From: Trema orientale
Lineage: Eukaryota > Streptophyta > Magnoliopsida > Rosales > Cannabaceae
NCBI GenBank assembly: GCA_002914845.1
Contig: JXTC01000001.1
Coordinates: 149,342 to 213,341, forward strand
Length of the DNA stretch: 64,000 nt
Direction: 5' to 3'
This document shows, piece by piece, positions 47,155-58,046 of this stretch. The position numbers were made by a program, and so were the translations under genes. The notes beneath the pieces are model-generated. The model was not told the origin of the DNA. It was given only the letters and a program-made list of their open reading frames with translations, and did no database searches. How positions within the stretch are numbered: the first letter of the stretch is position 1; each line of letters opens with the position of its first letter.

Positions 47155-48200
47155 AAGGTCATCGTTCAATGGCTGGTAGTGGCATGAACGAATTGAAGGA
47201 TTGGGGTAATGCGCGTGGAGGAGATTGTTGGGACTCCTCAAAGTAATGATGCTAATTCACTTATAGCTCAGGCGGAGTTGCAAGAAGCAAAAATTAAAAG
47301 CGTTCAAGATGCCTTACGGGACTTTATCAAGGCCATGTCAAGTAAATGAATGCTCTACGGGCAGAACTTATGGTCACAGTGGACAAAGTTGCCAAGAATG
47401 TTGCTAGACTCGATGCAGAGGTAGTATTGGTAAAGCGGGCTATGGTGAACTCTTCTAAAAATAATGAGGGGATAATCTCCAAAATCAAGGTGTCCGAGCC
47501 TAAGTAATTCCATGGGGTAAGGAATGCAAAGGAATTGAAAAACTTCATATGGGATATGAGGCAATATTTCCGAGCTGCTCATATACCCAACAAGGAGCAA
47601 GTTACTATCACTAGTATATATCTTGCTGGGGATACTAAGTTATAGTGGTAAACTCGTGTCCAAGAGGAAGTCAATGCGAGGAGATCCAAAATTGACACGT
47701 GGGTGGTGCTAAAATGGGAATTGAAAGCTCAATTCCTACCGTGCAATGCGAGCTGGTTGGCGAGGGAAGTCTTGAAAAAGCTGCAGCATTCGGGTACAGT
47801 GCGAGCTTATGTGACGAAATTCAGTTCGTTAATGCTTGACATTCAAAATATGTCTGAGGAGGACAAGTTATTCAACTTCATGTGGGGGTTACAACCATAG
47901 GCACAAGCAGAGTTATGAAGGCAAGGTGTCAAGGACTTGACATCTGATATGGCGGCTACCGATAACTTACTGGATTTTAGTCTATCTCATTCTAGTAACC
48001 TAAAAAGGAGAGAGGACAAGAATAACAAGACGGGGAAAGCTCAATCTGCTTCGGAGGACAAGAAACCTAAGGGTGGATCTCCAAGAAGGAGTCATCCAAA
48101 TGTAAAAATAAGAACAACGAGGGTTGTTTCTTATGTAATGGGCCACACTTTGCTTGGGAGTGTCTAAAGAGGCTACAATTGAGTACACTTGTTATTGAGC
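47155..48200 (+). mobile_element. Ty3/gypsy-type gag remnant, broken
   Basis: The plus strand encodes in pieces the usual plant gypsy gag. A coiled N-terminal part (about 47350-47500) is followed by the retrotransposon-gag domain (NAKELKNFIWDMRQYF, WLAREVLKKLQHSGTVRAYV, FSSLMLDIQNMSEEDKLFNF). It ends with a CCHC zinc knuckle, CFLCNGPHFAWEC, near 48130-48170. In-frame stops interrupt it near 47505, 47642, 47651, 47898 and 47915, and the zinc knuckle is in another frame. No protease, reverse transcriptase or integrase follows, so only a gag fragment remains. Confidence 0.8.
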
Positions 48201-48765
48201 CTTCAGAGGAAGGCAACTCATTGGAAGATACATATGTGAAAGTGGAAGGCTCTCACCATAATAGAAACTTAGCCTCGAGGATAGGGCGGCCTCACCAGTT
48301 TCAAACGGCATGCGACGGACTGCAGCACTTGGGAAGCGAGTTGGTGAAGGTATGGGGGAGCCTCATGGTGATACTTAGTTTGGTTTCTAGTGAAAGGTTA
48401 TCGAGGGAGCTGGAGTCATTCCCAGCCCAAGGCAGGGTGAAACCAGTCGATGTCGCCTATAAGTGTATTGCCAGTGAGCATGCTGGCCTATAGAGCCGGG
48501 TGCTACACAGGGCACACTCACAAAATGTAATACGGTGGGGAGGCTGCATCTATGCTAAGTACTAATATTAGTGCACTGCCCAGTATATGAGTGTGCACAC
48601 CAGTTAAAAGAGTAGACAGGATAGAGCATTTCGGCCGTGATGCTTTCATGTACGAGGGCGTGCATGATTTTTTGGTGGGGGAGGGTTTATAACCCCTTAC
48701 AAGGTGATGTGGATAGCACGCGCGCACACAAGAAGTGGCATGAGGTGTTAAGAATATGTGCATAG
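48201..48765. mobile_element. Non-coding part of the rearranged gypsy fragment
   Basis: The sequence remains GC-richer than typical flanking DNA but shows no pol domain. It joins the plus-strand gag remnant to the inverted gag start that follows. Confidence 0.4.
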
Positions 48766-48769
48766 AGCA

Positions 48770-48975
48770 TTCATTTGCTCGACATGGTCCTTGATAAAAT
48801 CCTGTAAGGTACCTTGAACGCTTCTAATTTTCGGTTCTTGCAACTCCGTCTGAACTGTAAGTGAATTAACATCATTACTTTGAGGAGTCCCAACAATCTC
48901 CTCCACACATATCACCTAATCCTTCAACTCGTTCATGCCACCACTAGCCATTGAATGATGATCTTCGTCCACTCT
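48770..48975 (-). mobile_element. Inverted second copy of the gag start
   Basis: This stretch is the reverse complement, with some divergence, of 47155-47360. A shared core is the minus-strand GTTGGGACTCCTCAAAGTAA. The two gag starts therefore face each other in opposite orientation about 1.4 kb apart. Confidence 0.8.
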
Positions 48976-48981
48976 TAAACG

Positions 48982-48996
48982 AAGCTCTGATACCAA
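48982..48996 (-). other. Primer-binding site, initiator tRNA-Met type
   Basis: Minus-strand TGGTATCAGAGCTTC matches the 3' end of plant initiator methionine tRNA, the usual primer for plant LTR retrotransposons. It lies three bases inside the CA end of the adjacent LTR. Confidence 0.85.
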
Positions 48997-48998
48997 CT

Positions 48999-49300
48999 TG
49001 TCACGGGGTCAAGACTTAAGATAATCAAATCCCGTGATGGTAGCCAAGGTCCCCCAACTAAGGCTCAACTTTCCCCCAAAACAATCTTGTAAGTGCGGAA
49101 CGCAAGTGTGTTTATCACAAGTGCTACGGTCCATTTTAACATTAAAGTTACGTTAAGTGAGAAAAAGACATATAAATAGAAGTGTCAACCGCTAAACGAG
49201 CGGATTTCGGCTAGAAGGGGTCAGCGGCTAAAGGCAGAGATAGGAAAGAAGAATAGGAAAAGAGAAGACTAATAATTTCATCTCATGGCCGGTTTTATAT
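48999..49300 (-). mobile_element. LTR of gypsy-type element, outer limit unclear
   Basis: The inner end reads CCCGTGACA on the minus strand, giving the CA terminus next to the primer-binding site. The outer TG end cannot be fixed because no second LTR is in the window to compare. A plus-strand TATAAATAG-like word occurs near 49171. Confidence 0.55.
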
Positions 49301-50203
49301 TGTTTTTTTTTTTTTTGTTGTTCTTTCCTTAAGTATGTCTTTCTTATTTTCTCGCATTGAGGTTGATGATGAAACCTTGAAGTTGAGGATAAAACCTTAT
49401 TCGACAATGCTATTATCTTTATCGTAGTTTAATTGTTTTTATGAGTACTTTATTGAATATTATTATTGCCTCTCAAAATTATTAAATTGAATTTTCTTTC
49501 ATCATTAGTATATTAATTTTTTGATAGTTAGATATTTATTTTACTTGATTAATTTTAGCTTGATTATATAAAATTTATTATCGTTCCTTTGACTCCTTAA
49601 TTTTTTTTTCACTAAATTGATACATAGAATACTTTGGCACATAATATACGAAGCGAAGACAAGCATACACAAGATTTATTTATTTTGCTTGTTGTTATAT
49701 CCATGAATGGGCATAGATTGATTTCGAGATGTCATTCTAATTATTAGATAATTTCTAAGTTAAATGGTGGTGGACTCTAAAAACTGGGTTATCTTAATCC
49801 TTTGAATTCTTGTTTCCAATGACTCGCTTTAATTTAATTTGTTTGTTTGTTTTTCATTATTTTCTCGACAACATTTATTATTCAATTTGTTTTTTCGACT
49901 AAGTTAGGATTAGAATTTACTTACATTTGATAAGACTTTCTAAACTTTTGTAGTCCATGGCTACTTATACTTATGCACTTCAATACAATCGTGTGCTTGC
50001 GAGTTATTAAAATTTATACAATACTAGAAACCCTCTTTTTATATTTTTACTCTTTTTTATACTCTCATATCTTACCACTTGACATATATACTTCACTAAA
50101 ATATTTTTATATTTTAATAATATAAGAAGTTGTTATAGAGTATACATATCAAATAGTATGATCTACGAGTTGAAAAGTAAAAAAGTGCTAGCAAGGAGTG
50201 CTA
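49301..50203. other. AT-rich intergenic sequence
   Basis: No gene or bounded repeat is visible. Part may still belong to the neighbouring LTR. Confidence 0.4.
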
Positions 50204-50212
50204 TAATACAAA

Positions 50213-50586
50213 GGGCTTCTTTCAAAATTCCAGGCCCAAAGTACCCAAAATTGAAAAATCCCGAATGGGCCAAATTAGTTGAAAAATCTCAGATTTAGAA
50301 AACTATCACTTTTTAAAAAATTATTTAGAAAAATAATACTTTTAATAAATATTTAGAAAATGCTACTTTTTCTTCAAAATTGGTATTTTTCAATGGTACT
50401 TGAGGTTGGTTACTGGGGATAACTAATCTGGTTACTTGAGGTAACCAAGTAACTTGATTAGTTACTTCAAGTATCTTATCAATTAATAAATAGCGGTATT
50501 TTTTTAATTATTTTTAAAAATGGTAATTAAAATTCGGGATTTTCTAATTTTTTTGATAAATTACCAAAAAAAAATCAAATTTCCTC
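50213..50586. mobile_element. MULE-like short element with GTTAC core, copy 1
   Basis: The 374-base element is flanked by perfect 9-bp direct repeats TAATACAAA (50204-50212 and 50587-50595), the Mutator target length. It begins GGGCTTCTTTCAAAATTCC and ends AAATCAAATTTCCTC. Its centre holds GGTTACTTGAGGTAACC-type inverted words. It is the reverse-orientation relative of 54151-54564. Confidence 0.75.
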
Positions 50587-50595
50587 TAATACAAA

Positions 50596-51203
50596 TGAAG
50601 TGTAAGAGTGGGCTAATAATTAAATGAGTTCCTTCGTGGATTAGTTATTTTAGGGAGGAACTTAGGCCAAAGTAGTAGTTTTGAAGGATTGTATGCCATA
50701 AGTAGCAGTTTTTGGTAGTTTTCTCTTGAGAAAATTGCTATAAAACTGTAACATTTTTTAAGAACCGCAATTCATGAAAAAGAGGCCCAGGTGTTAGGCG
50801 CTTTCCATGACCGAGAGCATTCATACCGTGAAGGGATTTGGATTGGATAGGATCAATTTGGACCCAAATGATTTTTTTTTTTTTTTGAGACAATTACACA
50901 ATGTACTACCTTTTAAAACTCATTTCCAAAAATACGGTGTCCTAGGTTTCACTTCTTATTATATGGCATTTTATAAAAAATACTAATTTCTCAACTCATG
51001 GATCAAACTGCATAAACCCAAATCTGTGTCCAACCTATCCTGAATTCTCTCTCTGAGCGGCATCGTTCTCGCGGTACTCGAGCTTCCCTATGTTCGACCA
51101 TTTTCCCACATCTAAAAGCTAATGATGGTTTGAGAGATTCCAGATACTTGAAGATAATTGAGATTTAAAGAGCGTATTCTCCTCATGCTGCTGTATGACG
51201 GAC
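50596..51203. other. Intergenic sequence
   Basis: The composition is mixed and includes a slightly GC-richer patch near 51010-51120. No gene is supported. Confidence 0.4.
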
Positions 51204-51211
51204 GTTCTCGT

Positions 51212-51962
51212 TAGGACTAGCAATTCGTGACATAACACAATAATACGACTCAAAACCCGCACGAAATTAACGGGTTTAGGTTTAGCTTAATCGTGTTCAA
51301 ATCATTTTCGGGTTAGAGATATTGACCCGTTTAATTAACGGGTCATGTTCGGGTTGAACCCACCAATACAAAAATGACCTGTTTAGTAAACAAGTCGTGT
51401 CATGTTGTGTTAACCTGTTTATAAATAGGTCGTATTCGTATCATAATTTCTGAGCCATTTATTTTAAAGAGAAATTTAGGTGGATGACTAATATTTTAAA
51501 TTTGATTAAGTTGATGTCCACTTTTTAAATTTTATAGCTAAATGTCCGGGTATATATATATTTATACTTGGTAGATTTATATTTACCAATTTCAGTTACT
51601 GTACTAAAATATACTAGGTATATAATTTTTTATACTTGGTATATAAAATTTTACACTTGGTGTATAAATATATATACCGGATATTTTGCTATAACATTTG
51701 ATAAAAGGGATATTTACTTAAATTAGGCCTAAAATTTGGTCATATTTCTATATGGACCTTTATTAAATGGGTCAGGACAATATGACCTGTTTAGTAAGCA
51801 GGTTACACGGGTCGTGTCGTGTCAATCCGTTTATAAACGGGTCATGTTCGTGTCATAATTTCTGTCTCATTAACGGGTCGTGTTTGAGTTGAACATTTAC
51901 CTGTTATACATGTACATCGACACGACACAAATACGACCCGTGGATACGGATTGCCAGCCTTA
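51212..51962. mobile_element. Non-autonomous hAT element with nested MITE
   Basis: Perfect 8-bp direct repeats GTTCTCGT flank it (51204-51211 and 51963-51970). The terminal inverted repeats are TAGGACTAGCAATTCGTG on the left and TAAGGCTGGCAATCCGTA when the right end is reverse complemented. The interior is made of ACGGGTCATGTTCG / CGTGTCGTGTCA words in both orientations, a common plant hAT non-autonomous type. A separate MITE (51469-51755) interrupts it. Confidence 0.9.
51469..51755. mobile_element. MITE family with TATAGCAAAATGAC ends, copy 3 (nested)
   Basis: This is the reverse-orientation relative of 45961-46236. It begins GAGAAATTTAGGTGGATGAC and ends TTGGTCATATTTCTATATGG. It sits inside the hAT element at 51212-51962, so it inserted later than that element. 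Confidence 0.75.
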
Positions 51963-51970
51963 GTTCTCGT

Positions 51971-52784
51971 CCCTGCGAGACCAGTTCGGAAAACTTTTGC
52001 TTTTATATTCCTCATGAGTATTGGTATTTGGATTCAAATGTTTATATTTGTATTTTTTTTTCTTTTTTTTTCTATGTATTCAAAACTTGGTTGTGTCAAG
52101 GGTGAAGTTATAGTATTTGAGGAAATGCATGTGAAGGACCCAGTTTCATGAATTCTTTACGTTTTCATTTTTTTAGGAATTTTAAGTCCTTTTCTCTCTG
52201 ATGTGTAAAATATAGTCCTAAATTACTTCCATGGCCATGTGTGCTAATTATTGATATTGCATAGCTTCAGAAAGACATTTATTGGCTCTTCTTCGAGATG
52301 AAAAAAGAATTAAAGATAATTAAGATTCATATTTATATTAGCAATTAATGAAAAATAGTGCAGCTGTGGTATATCCCCTTAAAAGGACGTGATTGGGAGA
52401 CTGTCATACTTGCTATAATTAGAGGGATACTTTTTACTTTTAATACTTAATTACCTCGGGACATTAATTTTGGCGGATAAACGTGTTTTGGGATTGTTTT
52501 TGGAATACTAATGATTTGAGCACGATAAGTTCTGAGTCCAAAAATTTAATACCATTTTTAGAAGTGAGTTGGCTATTTCTGTGGATTCATTATCCCATTT
52601 TTATGATTTCCAATAGACATATTCATATTTTCTTGCTTTATTATTTTCTATAAATGATAGAAACCAAACAACTTTCTTGCTTCTATAAAAAATGATTTAC
52701 TGTTTCAGATTAATACTTGGTATGTTGCTGCTTGATTAAAGGTTAATATGAACTAGACTTATTTTGTATCTAATTAAAAACTGG
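51971..52784. other. Intergenic sequence
   Basis: No supported gene or repeat boundary is visible. A short frame from 51951 crosses the hAT edge and is not credible. Confidence 0.4.
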
Positions 52785-53690
52785 ACATTCTACAAAAGAA
52801 AAAAAAAACACAATAGTTTCCAGGAAACCTTAACAGTTTCCTATGATTTACTTAGTTATAGAGCATTATGCGAAAAAGAAACCACAGTGGTTTCCAGGAA
52901 ACCTTCATGATTTCCTGTGATTTACTAGTTACAGGACATTCTGCAAAAAAGAAACCATTTTGTAGAAACCACAATGGTTTCTAGGAAACCTTCGTCTTTT
53001 CATGTGATTTCCTTAACGACAGAGTATTCTACAAGAAGGACGCACAATAGTTTTCAGATTACTTTCATTGTTTCCTATGATTTGAAAAAGAACCACAATA
53101 TTTTCTAGGAAATTATCATGGTTTGCTCTGATTTACTGAGTTACAGGGCATTCTGCAAAATAAAAAATACGATTGTTTCCAGGAAATCTTCGTGGTTTCC
53201 GGTGATTTACTTAGCTACATGGCATTCTGCAAAAATAAAACCATGATGGTTTCTAGGAAACCTTCGTAGTTTCCTGTGATTTATTTAGCTACAGGGCATT
53301 CTGCCAAAAAAAAAAAAACTACAATGATTTCCTAAAAATATTCGTGGTTTCCTGTGATTTGCTTACGTACATAGCATTTAGCTAAAGGAAACCAAACTGG
53401 TTTCCACGAAACCTTTGTGGTTTCATGTGATTTACTTAAGTACAGAACATTCTACTAATAGGAAACCAAATTAGTTTTCAGAAAATCTTTGTAGCTTCCT
53501 GTATAAAAAACAAAAAGAAAAAAAAGATGGCTTATTTACTAAAATGCCATCACGTTTTCTAGTTCCCAAAGTATTTAGAAAAATACCCTAAAAGGACATA
53601 CGAAATTTTTATTATTTTTGAAATATCGTAAATTTGGTAATATTTTTTGAAAAATAGGTATAAATGTCTAAAGCCTTTTTTTTTTTTAAC
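52785..53690 (+). repeat. GGTTTCC-unit array element, copy B
   Basis: About nine to ten units of mostly 73-80 bases start at CATTCTGC-like points (52785, 52864, 52937, about 53025, about 53149, 53223, 53297, 53375 and 53447). Each carries an inverted pair such as GGAAACCAAACTGGTTTCC and ends TTTCCTGTGATTTACTTA. The array is followed by the same tail as copy A (CTTATTTACTAAAATGCCAT ... AATTTGGTAATATTTTTTG ... poly T). Unit variants appear in the same order as in copy A. Confidence 0.75.
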
Positions 53691-53754
53691 CAATAACCCA
53701 AATGACAGAAGTAATTGTTATTATAATTGATTTAACTAGAATCACTAATTTTTT

Positions 53755-53788
<34 letters not shown>

Positions 53789-54141
53789 ATCTTAAAAAAT
53801 AGTTTTTAAAAAAGTTATTTTACCTTAAAATTGTCCTACTTTCGTCTACTTCTACCGCGGATACATGAATAAGAACAATGAAATTGACAGAAATACAACC
53901 ATTAGTTCCCAAAATGACTTTTGTTGGATTTTTTTTCTTTTTTTTTTAGAATGAATTTTTTATTAGGACGAGTAATTTTGATCAGGACAAGTCATAATAC
54001 TAATATTATGAGGAATCATAATTGTTAAATGGTCCTAAAAGAGTCATTGATTATAATTGTTAAGGAGTTCTAAAAGAGTCATTTTACTATGAGATGGTCA
54101 TATTTTCGTCCACTTCCCCAAGAATAGGCGTGACTTAATAA
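53691..54141. other. Intergenic sequence with a long A run
   Basis: An A homopolymer of about 27 bases occurs at 53759-53785. A short inexact direct repeat (ATAATTGTTAA...GTCCTAAAAGAGTCATT) occurs near 54017-54080. No gene is visible. Confidence 0.5.
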
Positions 54142-54150
54142 AAGAATATA

Positions 54151-54564
54151 GAGGAAATTTGATTTTTTATGATAATTTAAAAAAAATTAAAAAATCCTAG
54201 ATTTTGGAATTTTTTGAAAAATTCTGGATTTTAATTAGAAAAATAACATTGTTAAAAGTATTTATAAGCATACCACTTTTTATTAATTGATGAGATACTT
54301 TGTAATTGGTCAAGTTACCTTAATTAGTTATTTCAAGTAACTAGACTAGTTACCCCAAATAATCCGACCGGTTACCTCGAATACCATTGAACAATACCAA
54401 TTTCGAAGAAAATATGGTATTTTTCTAAATATTTATTAAACATATTATTTTCTAAAAAACTTTTATTTTTTTCTAAAATTAATCCGAAATTTTTCAAAAA
54501 ATTCAATTCTATTTGGGATTTTTAAGTTTTGGTACTTTAGGTCTGGAATTTTGTAAGAAGCCAC
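54151..54564. mobile_element. MULE-like short element with GTTAC core, copy 2
   Basis: In reverse orientation this matches 50213-50586: it begins GAGGAAATTTGATTTTTTAT and ends GGAATTTTGTAAGAAGCC. The core has AGTTACCCCAAATAATCC and GGTTACCTCGAAT. The flanking 9-mers AAGAATATA (54142-54150) and ATGAATATA (54565-54573) match at 8 of 9, consistent with a 9-bp target duplication. Confidence 0.7.
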
Positions 54565-54573
54565 ATGAATATA

Positions 54574-55800
54574 TTCTTTTAACTACAATATTGAATTGAT
54601 ATAAGTAATGTTATAAATAGTCATTTGTTACACGAATAAACTTGCACAAATTATGTAATATGATTTTCAACCACATATATTAAAAAAAAACTTATTGAAA
54701 CTAGGCATTTAAAAGTGTGTTTTAGCAAATGACCCATTTTTTAAAAAATTATTTGCAAATAGACTTTTTAAATTATAATTTAGTATGTCGAATGTGATCA
54801 AGCGTGGTCTACTTTCTAAGTTATAATTTAATATTTTATTAAAAAAAACCTATATATTTTCATTTATATTAAATTAAATATTCGATTTGTATTTTCCTGT
54901 CAAATAGGATCGTGCCCACAAATTGGGTGAAAATTGAAACTTTCGATTGTTTAAAAGGCACTTTTGCCCTTAAAACTCATAAAACATAATAAAAGAAAAT
55001 TATAAAAATAAAATATTTTAAATAATTGAAAGCACTTAAAATAAATAGAAAAGGAGAAAAAACAAAAGATGAATCTTATTTTTCTTCAATCACTCTTTTT
55101 AAAAAAAAAAAAAAAACAAATTTAATTTTTTTAATAATTTAATTTTTTTTAATTTCAATAATTATTATTTTCATTCAAAACGATTAAAAAAAGGAAAGAA
55201 AAGACGAGAATTTTTTTTCAGTTTTTGTCATTCTTTTTTTAATTGTTTTGAATAATTTAAACTCTTTTAAAAAAAGAAGAAGATAAAATGGAAATTTTAA
55301 CTTTTGTCATTATTTTTTTAATTGTTTTTAATAATTGGTTTTTTAAAATAATTATTATTTCACTTAAGATATTTTTTAAAAAAAAAGAGGTAGACAATAA
55401 TAGTTGGTTTCAATAATTATTATTTTTAACATATGTTTTTTGAGTTTAAAGGGTAAATATGTCTTTTAAAGTAAACTAAAATTTCAATTTTGATTAAACT
55501 TGTGGGTCTGGTCTTAGTTGATAGGATAATGCAAATTAAAAGTTTAATTTGATATAAAAGAAAAGATGTGGATATTTTTTTTTTATCAAACACTAAAGAT
55601 GATAGGTGTTTTTTTTCTTTTTGGATATTATCCCTTAGATTTAATTGTAACTTTTACCCTTTTTGTTACTTTGCCCCTACCCATAATGCATTTAAATTTA
55701 AAAAGGGTTACATTTGTTTTGCGTAAATATTTAATTACTAGTGTAAATACACTAGCCAGATATACGTGTCTGTTGAATCCGACGATCAACTGTTGGTAGT
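54574..55800. other. AT-rich intergenic sequence
   Basis: The DNA is very AT-rich with repeated TTTTTAATTGTTTT(G/T)AATAATT-type words near 55130-55330. A frame at 55566-55799 lacks recognisable domains but directly precedes the RNase H-like remnant and may be part of the same decayed element. Confidence 0.4.
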
Positions 55801-56088
55801 ATGATGAACTGTTGGTACTACTTAATAATTTGGAAAGTTTCCCAACTTTATGTAATGAAACTAGGATTAATTTACTTGCAGATGCATAACTTTAGGGTTT
55901 TTGTTGTCTGTGTTCATAAAGAAGGTAATAAAATCGCTTACGAATCGGTAAAATTAAGTTTAAGGATTGATGATGAACTAATTTTGTTGAAGAAAACTCC
56001 TCGACTTATAGAGTCTATGTTTGAATTTGGGTCCTTGGAGAAAACTTCTTATACGTTTAGCTTTAATAACACAAACGTTAAAGTGTAA
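55801..56088 (+). pseudogene. C-terminal RNase H-like (RVT_3) remnant
   Basis: The frame encodes FRVFVVCVHKEGNKIAYESV and then LSLRIDDELILL. This matches the end of the RNase H-like domain in plant non-LTR retrotransposons and domesticated relatives: a basic 'R-x-x-N-x-x-A-H' stretch followed by a short acidic helix. Tyr replaces the usual His and the N-terminal half of the domain is not found, so it is a dead fragment. Confidence 0.45.
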
Positions 56089-57145
56089 TTGGGTCTTATT
56101 TGATTTATTTCTTAATATAGAGTTAGTAGGGGCACAATAAAAATCAATAATTATATAGTTAGAGGTAATAACTTAAGGTTTCCAGAAAAATCACATATAA
56201 ATTTTAGGTACAAAAATTCATAAAAGACATAATTGAAATTTTAATTATCATATATGACAGAACTTCATTTTATTTTCAAAAATATGTATAACTACAGTTT
56301 TAATGTCAAAAAAAAAAAAAAAAGAAGAAGAATGATAGGTAACTAATGTCATTATTGGTTTTTCTTCATCATGAAAGATAATGAATCCATGTCCATCTGG
56401 TGGGCTGTCCCTTTATTTAATTTTTATCTATTTTTCCTTTCAAATGTGAAAAGTGTGAATTAGATATCTTCTAGTTGATTCAACAAATTGTTGCTAAATA
56501 ATAAGTTTGTAAAATTTCTGTCAGATAGTTTACTATCTGGCAAATAATTTAAAATTTGTTTATAAAATTGATCCTATGGCATGAATTCATGCTGGAGTTG
56601 GTAATTGTAAAGATGGTCCAGACTTAGTATCTTATAATTGTTGTACAAAATACTAATAATAAAAATTTGTCTTTCTGGTTTTGGTTATTAATTTGTTTTG
56701 TGAATGAGAGGAGTAATGAGAGAGAGTTGGGGCCATATAGGTGTGTGGGTGGGTAACCTATGATTATGAGACCCACTTTCAACTATGTGTCTAATCATTG
56801 TCTTCCTAGCTACTATATGTAAGAGCTATTTCAATATCTATATATAAAAAAAACAATAATTATGTAAGCGCGGTCACTTCCTATATCCTTCCATTACATC
56901 AATTATCTTCATTTATTATTCATTAAAAAAAAAATCTTCATTATTATATGCTTACCTTTCATATTTTTGAATTAGTTTTTTATTCATAATATTTATGAGC
57001 GTGCTGATTTCATAAGAAGATTGTGGACAATTTTACCCGTTAATTACAGCAACCTCCCATCTTTTCTCTTTTATCTTTTGTGGCTGATATTCATAATTAT
57101 TTGTACGATCTGCGGAAGGATTTTCACCCACTTTTTCTTGGATTA
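56089..57145. other. Intergenic sequence
   Basis: There is no supported gene. The sequence is AT-rich with short A runs. Confidence 0.4.
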
Positions 57146-57148
57146 TAA

Positions 57149-57530
57149 GGCTTTGTTTGGTAAGAAGAAAAAGGGAAATGAAGGAAAAATTTTGAGAGAA
57201 AAATAGAGGGAAATTAAAAATTTAGGTTGTTTGGTACGAAGGAAAAGTGAAAGGATAAGAAAGAGGAAGAGGAAAAAAAGTCGTGGGGCTCAAGCAAATA
57301 TTTTTCTCTTGAAGATGGATAAAAAAGGAGAGGAAAAGTTTTTTTTACTAATATTTTAAAGTGAATTTAATACATTAATTTTGTACACTAATTTTTAATA
57401 AAAAGAGTAAAATAATTATTTTAAAATAAACTGATTTTCTTTCTTCCCAATATACCAAACAAAGATATTTTCTTTTTCATCCTATACATTTTATCTTCCT
57501 TCTACTTTTTCCTCTCTACCAAACATAACT
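57149..57530. mobile_element. Tourist-like MITE, copy 2
   Basis: TAA direct repeats flank it (57146-57148 and 57531-57533). The ends are GGCTTTGTTTGGTA and, reverse complemented, AGTTATGTTTGGTAGAG. The left side is GGAAAA-rich and the right TTTTCC-rich, as in copies at 35638 and 60369. Confidence 0.7.
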
Positions 57531-57533
57531 TAA

Positions 57534-58046
57534 GTGATTCTTATTTGGTTTAAATAACACCATAATCTACCACATATTATTAACGTTTTGGCCGAATACC
57601 ACTTCAAATAAATCACTTTCATTAACTAAATTCACCAGCCGATGATGAAAAAAAAATGATCAAATAAGTTTAAAATATGATTACACCTGAGTGTGTAACA
57701 ACAAAAAAGTTATGATTTAATTAATTAGGCCGTCGGTAAAATAAACGTATACCAATATAATGTGACATCTATTTCCATAATATTTTATATTAGAATGGAA
57801 TTATACTATTTAAAATATAATGATTAAAGTAAATGTCACGTCATAATAAAAAAATTTTGTGTCAAGCTAGCTCATCAGATAAATTGAGTGTGGTGGTAAT
57901 TCATTAGTTAATTCGCAATAAACGAGGGCAATATTGGAATTTGGCCTTTTAGCTATCAAGATTCAAGAGAAAGCCATAGTATAGAGAACCCTTTAAGAAA
58001 GCTTTTTCTCTACCACTTTCTTTCAGTGGCAAGCTAATCCAATTTC
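57534..58046. other. Promoter and leader region of the 58-kb gene
   Basis: The last about 100 bases (TTTCTCTACCACTTTCTTTC) look like a plant leader. No specific regulatory site was identified. Confidence 0.4.

Noticed and set aside
46715..47241. Several frames on both strands in the GC-rich retroelement part
   Set aside because: They arise from CG-rich composition, have no conserved domain and overlap one another on opposite strands.
48179..48493. Frame after the gag zinc knuckle as a protease
   Set aside because: No D-S/T-G active-site motif or other aspartic-protease feature is present.
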